Assembly (NCBI GenBank): GCA_947652855.1
Contig: CANTEO010000038.1
Location: forward strand, 1-25,589
Source of the DNA: an uncultured Roseburia sp.
GTDB taxonomy: Bacteria; Bacillota; Clostridia; Lachnospirales; Lachnospiraceae
DNA length: 25,589 nt
Direction: 5' to 3'
Shown here: positions 23,993 through 25,589 of the stretch, one piece after another
Layout: each line of letters begins with the position of its first letter
How positions within the stretch are numbered: position 1 is the stretch's first letter
The notes under the pieces: model-generated
The model's database searches: none
Seen by the model: only the letters and a program-made list of their open reading frames with translations
What the model was told of the DNA's origin: nothing
Program-made: the position numbers and the translations under genes

Positions 23993-25589
23993 TCAAAACC
24001 CGATCCCTTGCAGAAGCTCCTTTTGCCTGGGGCTTAGCGCCTGCTTTTTTTCACGCTCCCTTTGCCTGCTGACCCACCGGCCAAGCAGCGCCCCGTTTTC
24101 GGCTACGTAGGCCGCCGGGACCCTAAGGTTTCCATGCTCGTTATAATACCTCTTGGCCTGAAGGTATTTTTCCTCCCACTGCCTCTCCTGCCGCAGGCCC
24201 CATTCCATCCCGATTTTCTCAAGCTTTTGAATCTGACCGACAGTCAAAGGAGCGGCATCCTTCTTTTTTCCCGCGTATGCGCCGCGCTGGTTCTCAATCC
24301 AAATGCCAAGGGCCGTCCCGTCTTCCGCCACATAGCCCCTTGGAGCCTTTAGGTTTCCATGGCTTTTATAATACGCCTCTGCCAGCGCATAATGCTGCTC
24401 CCACTGGTAAGCCGCCCGATCCCAAATCATTCCGGCCGCATTCAGCCGTTCCAACTGTTCTTCCGTCAACGGACGGCCAGCCGCCTTTTTTTGCTTGCTT
24501 CGGATATTGCTCACCCATTTCCCTAACGGATACCCGTCTTCTGACACGTAGCCGACTGCGACATCTGCATTCCCATATTGGCTCACGTAATCCTGCAAGG
24601 CACAGAGGCCCCTTTCAAAGCGTTTTGCAGGGCCTTCTCTCCAATCCATGCCAATGGCCTCCAAACGCGCAGCCTGACCCTCGCTTAGTGAGCCGGCGGC
24701 CTTTTTGCAAAATACGCGCCTCTGCGTCGCAAGCCAGGCTCCGAGCGCAAGGCCAGAAGGCGTGACATAGGAATTAGGAACCCGCAAATGCCCGTTTTCC
24801 TCAAAATATGCCTTTGCCTCCAAATAATAGCCGTCCCAAGTGACGGAAAGGCCCGCCGCCAGCCGCTCAAAAATCCTGCGGCAGTCTCTCGTCTCGTCTA
24901 TGATGCGGAATTGCTCTTCAAAACGCCTGCGCTCCCACTCCAAATCCGTCCGATTTCCAAAATAAGCTTCCGCCTCCAGGCGGATGCCGTCAATGGAAGA
25001 AAGGCTTTCAAAATTATTTACAATGTCAAAAATGACCGGCTTTTGATCCCTTCCCGCCGACAAAGCCCTGCCAATCTGCTGTAGGTAGAGGATCGGGGAA
25101 ACAGTTGGCCGCAGCAGAATCACGCCGTCCACCCCGTCCACATGAACGCCCTCATTCAGCATATCAATCGAGAACAGCAGCTTAATATGATCGCTTTCAT
25201 CCTCCTGGAACGCCAAATACTTCCGCTTTGCATCTGGATCCTCGTAGGTGATGCCATACAGATGCGGCTTGCTGTCAATCTGCTTTAGCCATTCCAAACA
25301 CTGCCCCATCATGGCCTTCATATGCTCCTTGCCGGAACAGAACACCAGATATTTCCCATGGGGACGCGCCATATGCTTTTCAAAAACCTTGTCCAATCCG
25401 TCCGCGTGTTCCAAAGCGCGCTTTAGCTGCGCGAAAAGCCGCTCTGCGTTCCTGCAAAGCGCGGGATTTTGCGTGGCCCGGATGCGCGCTTTGAGGCGCT
25501 CCATCTCCTTTTGATAAGAATAAACGGATAGGATATACTTTGGCGCAGGCAAGATGCCCCGGGCAATTGCCTCCCCAAGCGTCATCTCT
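23993..25589 (-). CDS. Superfamily II helicase C-terminal part with four HA repeats (partial)
   Basis: The frame runs off the window edge, so the N-terminal ATPase motifs are not seen. The visible 530 residues begin in the linker (TLGEAIARGILPAPKY). They hold a helicase C domain with LLFSIDMLNEGVHV (motif V) and YLQQIGRALSAGR (motif VI). Four helicase-associated (HA) repeats follow, at about residues 250-315, 323-388, 395-462 and 470-530. Each has a W...YY..A..YY..HGNL.VP..YV...G..LG.W pattern and a C-terminal LE.IGM-type segment. HA domains are thought to bind nucleic acid; the cellular role is unknown. It is transcribed toward the polysaccharide operon and ends 28 bases before it. Confidence 0.88.
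   Translation of the reverse strand, partial: EMTLGEAIARGILPAPKYILSVYSYQKEMERLKARIRATQNPALCRNAERLFAQLKRALEHADGLDKVFEKHMARPHGKYLVFCSGKEHMKAMMGQCLEWLKQIDSKPHLYGITYEDPDAKRKYLAFQEDESDHIKLLFSIDMLNEGVHVDGVDGVILLRPTVSPILYLQQIGRALSAGRDQKPVIFDIVNNFESLSSIDGIRLEAEAYFGNRTDLEWERRRFEEQFRIIDETRDCRRIFERLAAGLSVTWDGYYLEAKAYFEENGHLRVPNSYVTPSGLALGAWLATQRRVFCKKAAGSLSEGQAARLEAIGMDWREGPAKRFERGLCALQDYVSQYGNADVAVGYVSEDGYPLGKWVSNIRSKQKKAAGRPLTEEQLERLNAAGMIWDRAAYQWEQHYALAEAYYKSHGNLKAPRGYVAEDGTALGIWIENQRGAYAGKKKDAAPLTVGQIQKLEKIGMEWGLRQERQWEEKYLQAKRYYNEHGNLRVPAAYVAENGALLGRWVSRQREREKKQALSPRQKELLQGIGF

Overview
The window looks like a chromosomal segment of a Gram-positive anaerobe of the Clostridia, probably Lachnospiraceae. 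The reasons are Firmicute-type scpA-scpB, strong GGAGG ribosome binding sites, a DacF-type D-Ala-D-Ala carboxypeptidase beside scpAB, and a large serine recombinase of the clostridial type. Almost everything beyond 8.2 kb is on the minus strand.

Layout. (1) 1-1469, minus: a partial tRNA-Pro(GGG) preceded by scpA and scpB. (2) 1613-8182, plus: one D,D-carboxypeptidase gene cut in two by a compact 5,319-bp element. The element is bounded by a perfect 16-bp direct repeat (2067-2082 and 7386-7401). It holds only two genes: a large serine recombinase (minus) and a 1,129-residue secreted multidomain protein with a DUF4091/GH123-like glycosidase core (plus). Precise excision between the repeats would restore one 416-codon reading frame, and the repeat lies on the codons just after the active-site SxN motif. 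(3) 8252-23964, minus: a tightly packed extracellular polysaccharide operon of about 15.7 kb. It contains a WbuB-like glycosyltransferase, other glycosyltransferases, a Wzy-type polymerase, a pyruvyl transferase, a Wzx-type flippase, the UDP-L-FucNAc set CapE/CapF/CapG, and two membrane acyltransferases. (4) 23993-end, minus: the C-terminal part of a superfamily II helicase with four helicase-associated (HA) repeats.

How the genes work together. CapE, CapF and CapG would make UDP-N-acetyl-L-fucosamine from UDP-GlcNAc. The WbuB-like enzyme is the likely FucNAc transferase. The other transferases extend the repeat unit, acyl and pyruvyl groups decorate it, the Wzx-like flippase exports it and the Wzy-like protein polymerises it. 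No priming transferase or chain-length regulator is in view.

Two things stand out. First, the recombinase-plus-glycosidase element splitting a carboxypeptidase at its active-site motif could act as a reversible switch. Second, the polysaccharide operon carries three long poly-G tracts (9, 9 and 8 G on the coding strand). Two are in acyltransferase genes that are currently in frame. The third is in a GH88/105-like remnant, where one extra G would locally restore the frame. This is the signature of slipped-strand phase variation. The same operon also has a polymerase stopped by an in-frame TAG, a glycosyltransferase lacking part of its N-terminus, an acyltransferase remnant, and a family of palindromic repeats, one copy of which appears to lie inside capE. 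The locus is therefore either highly variable or decaying.
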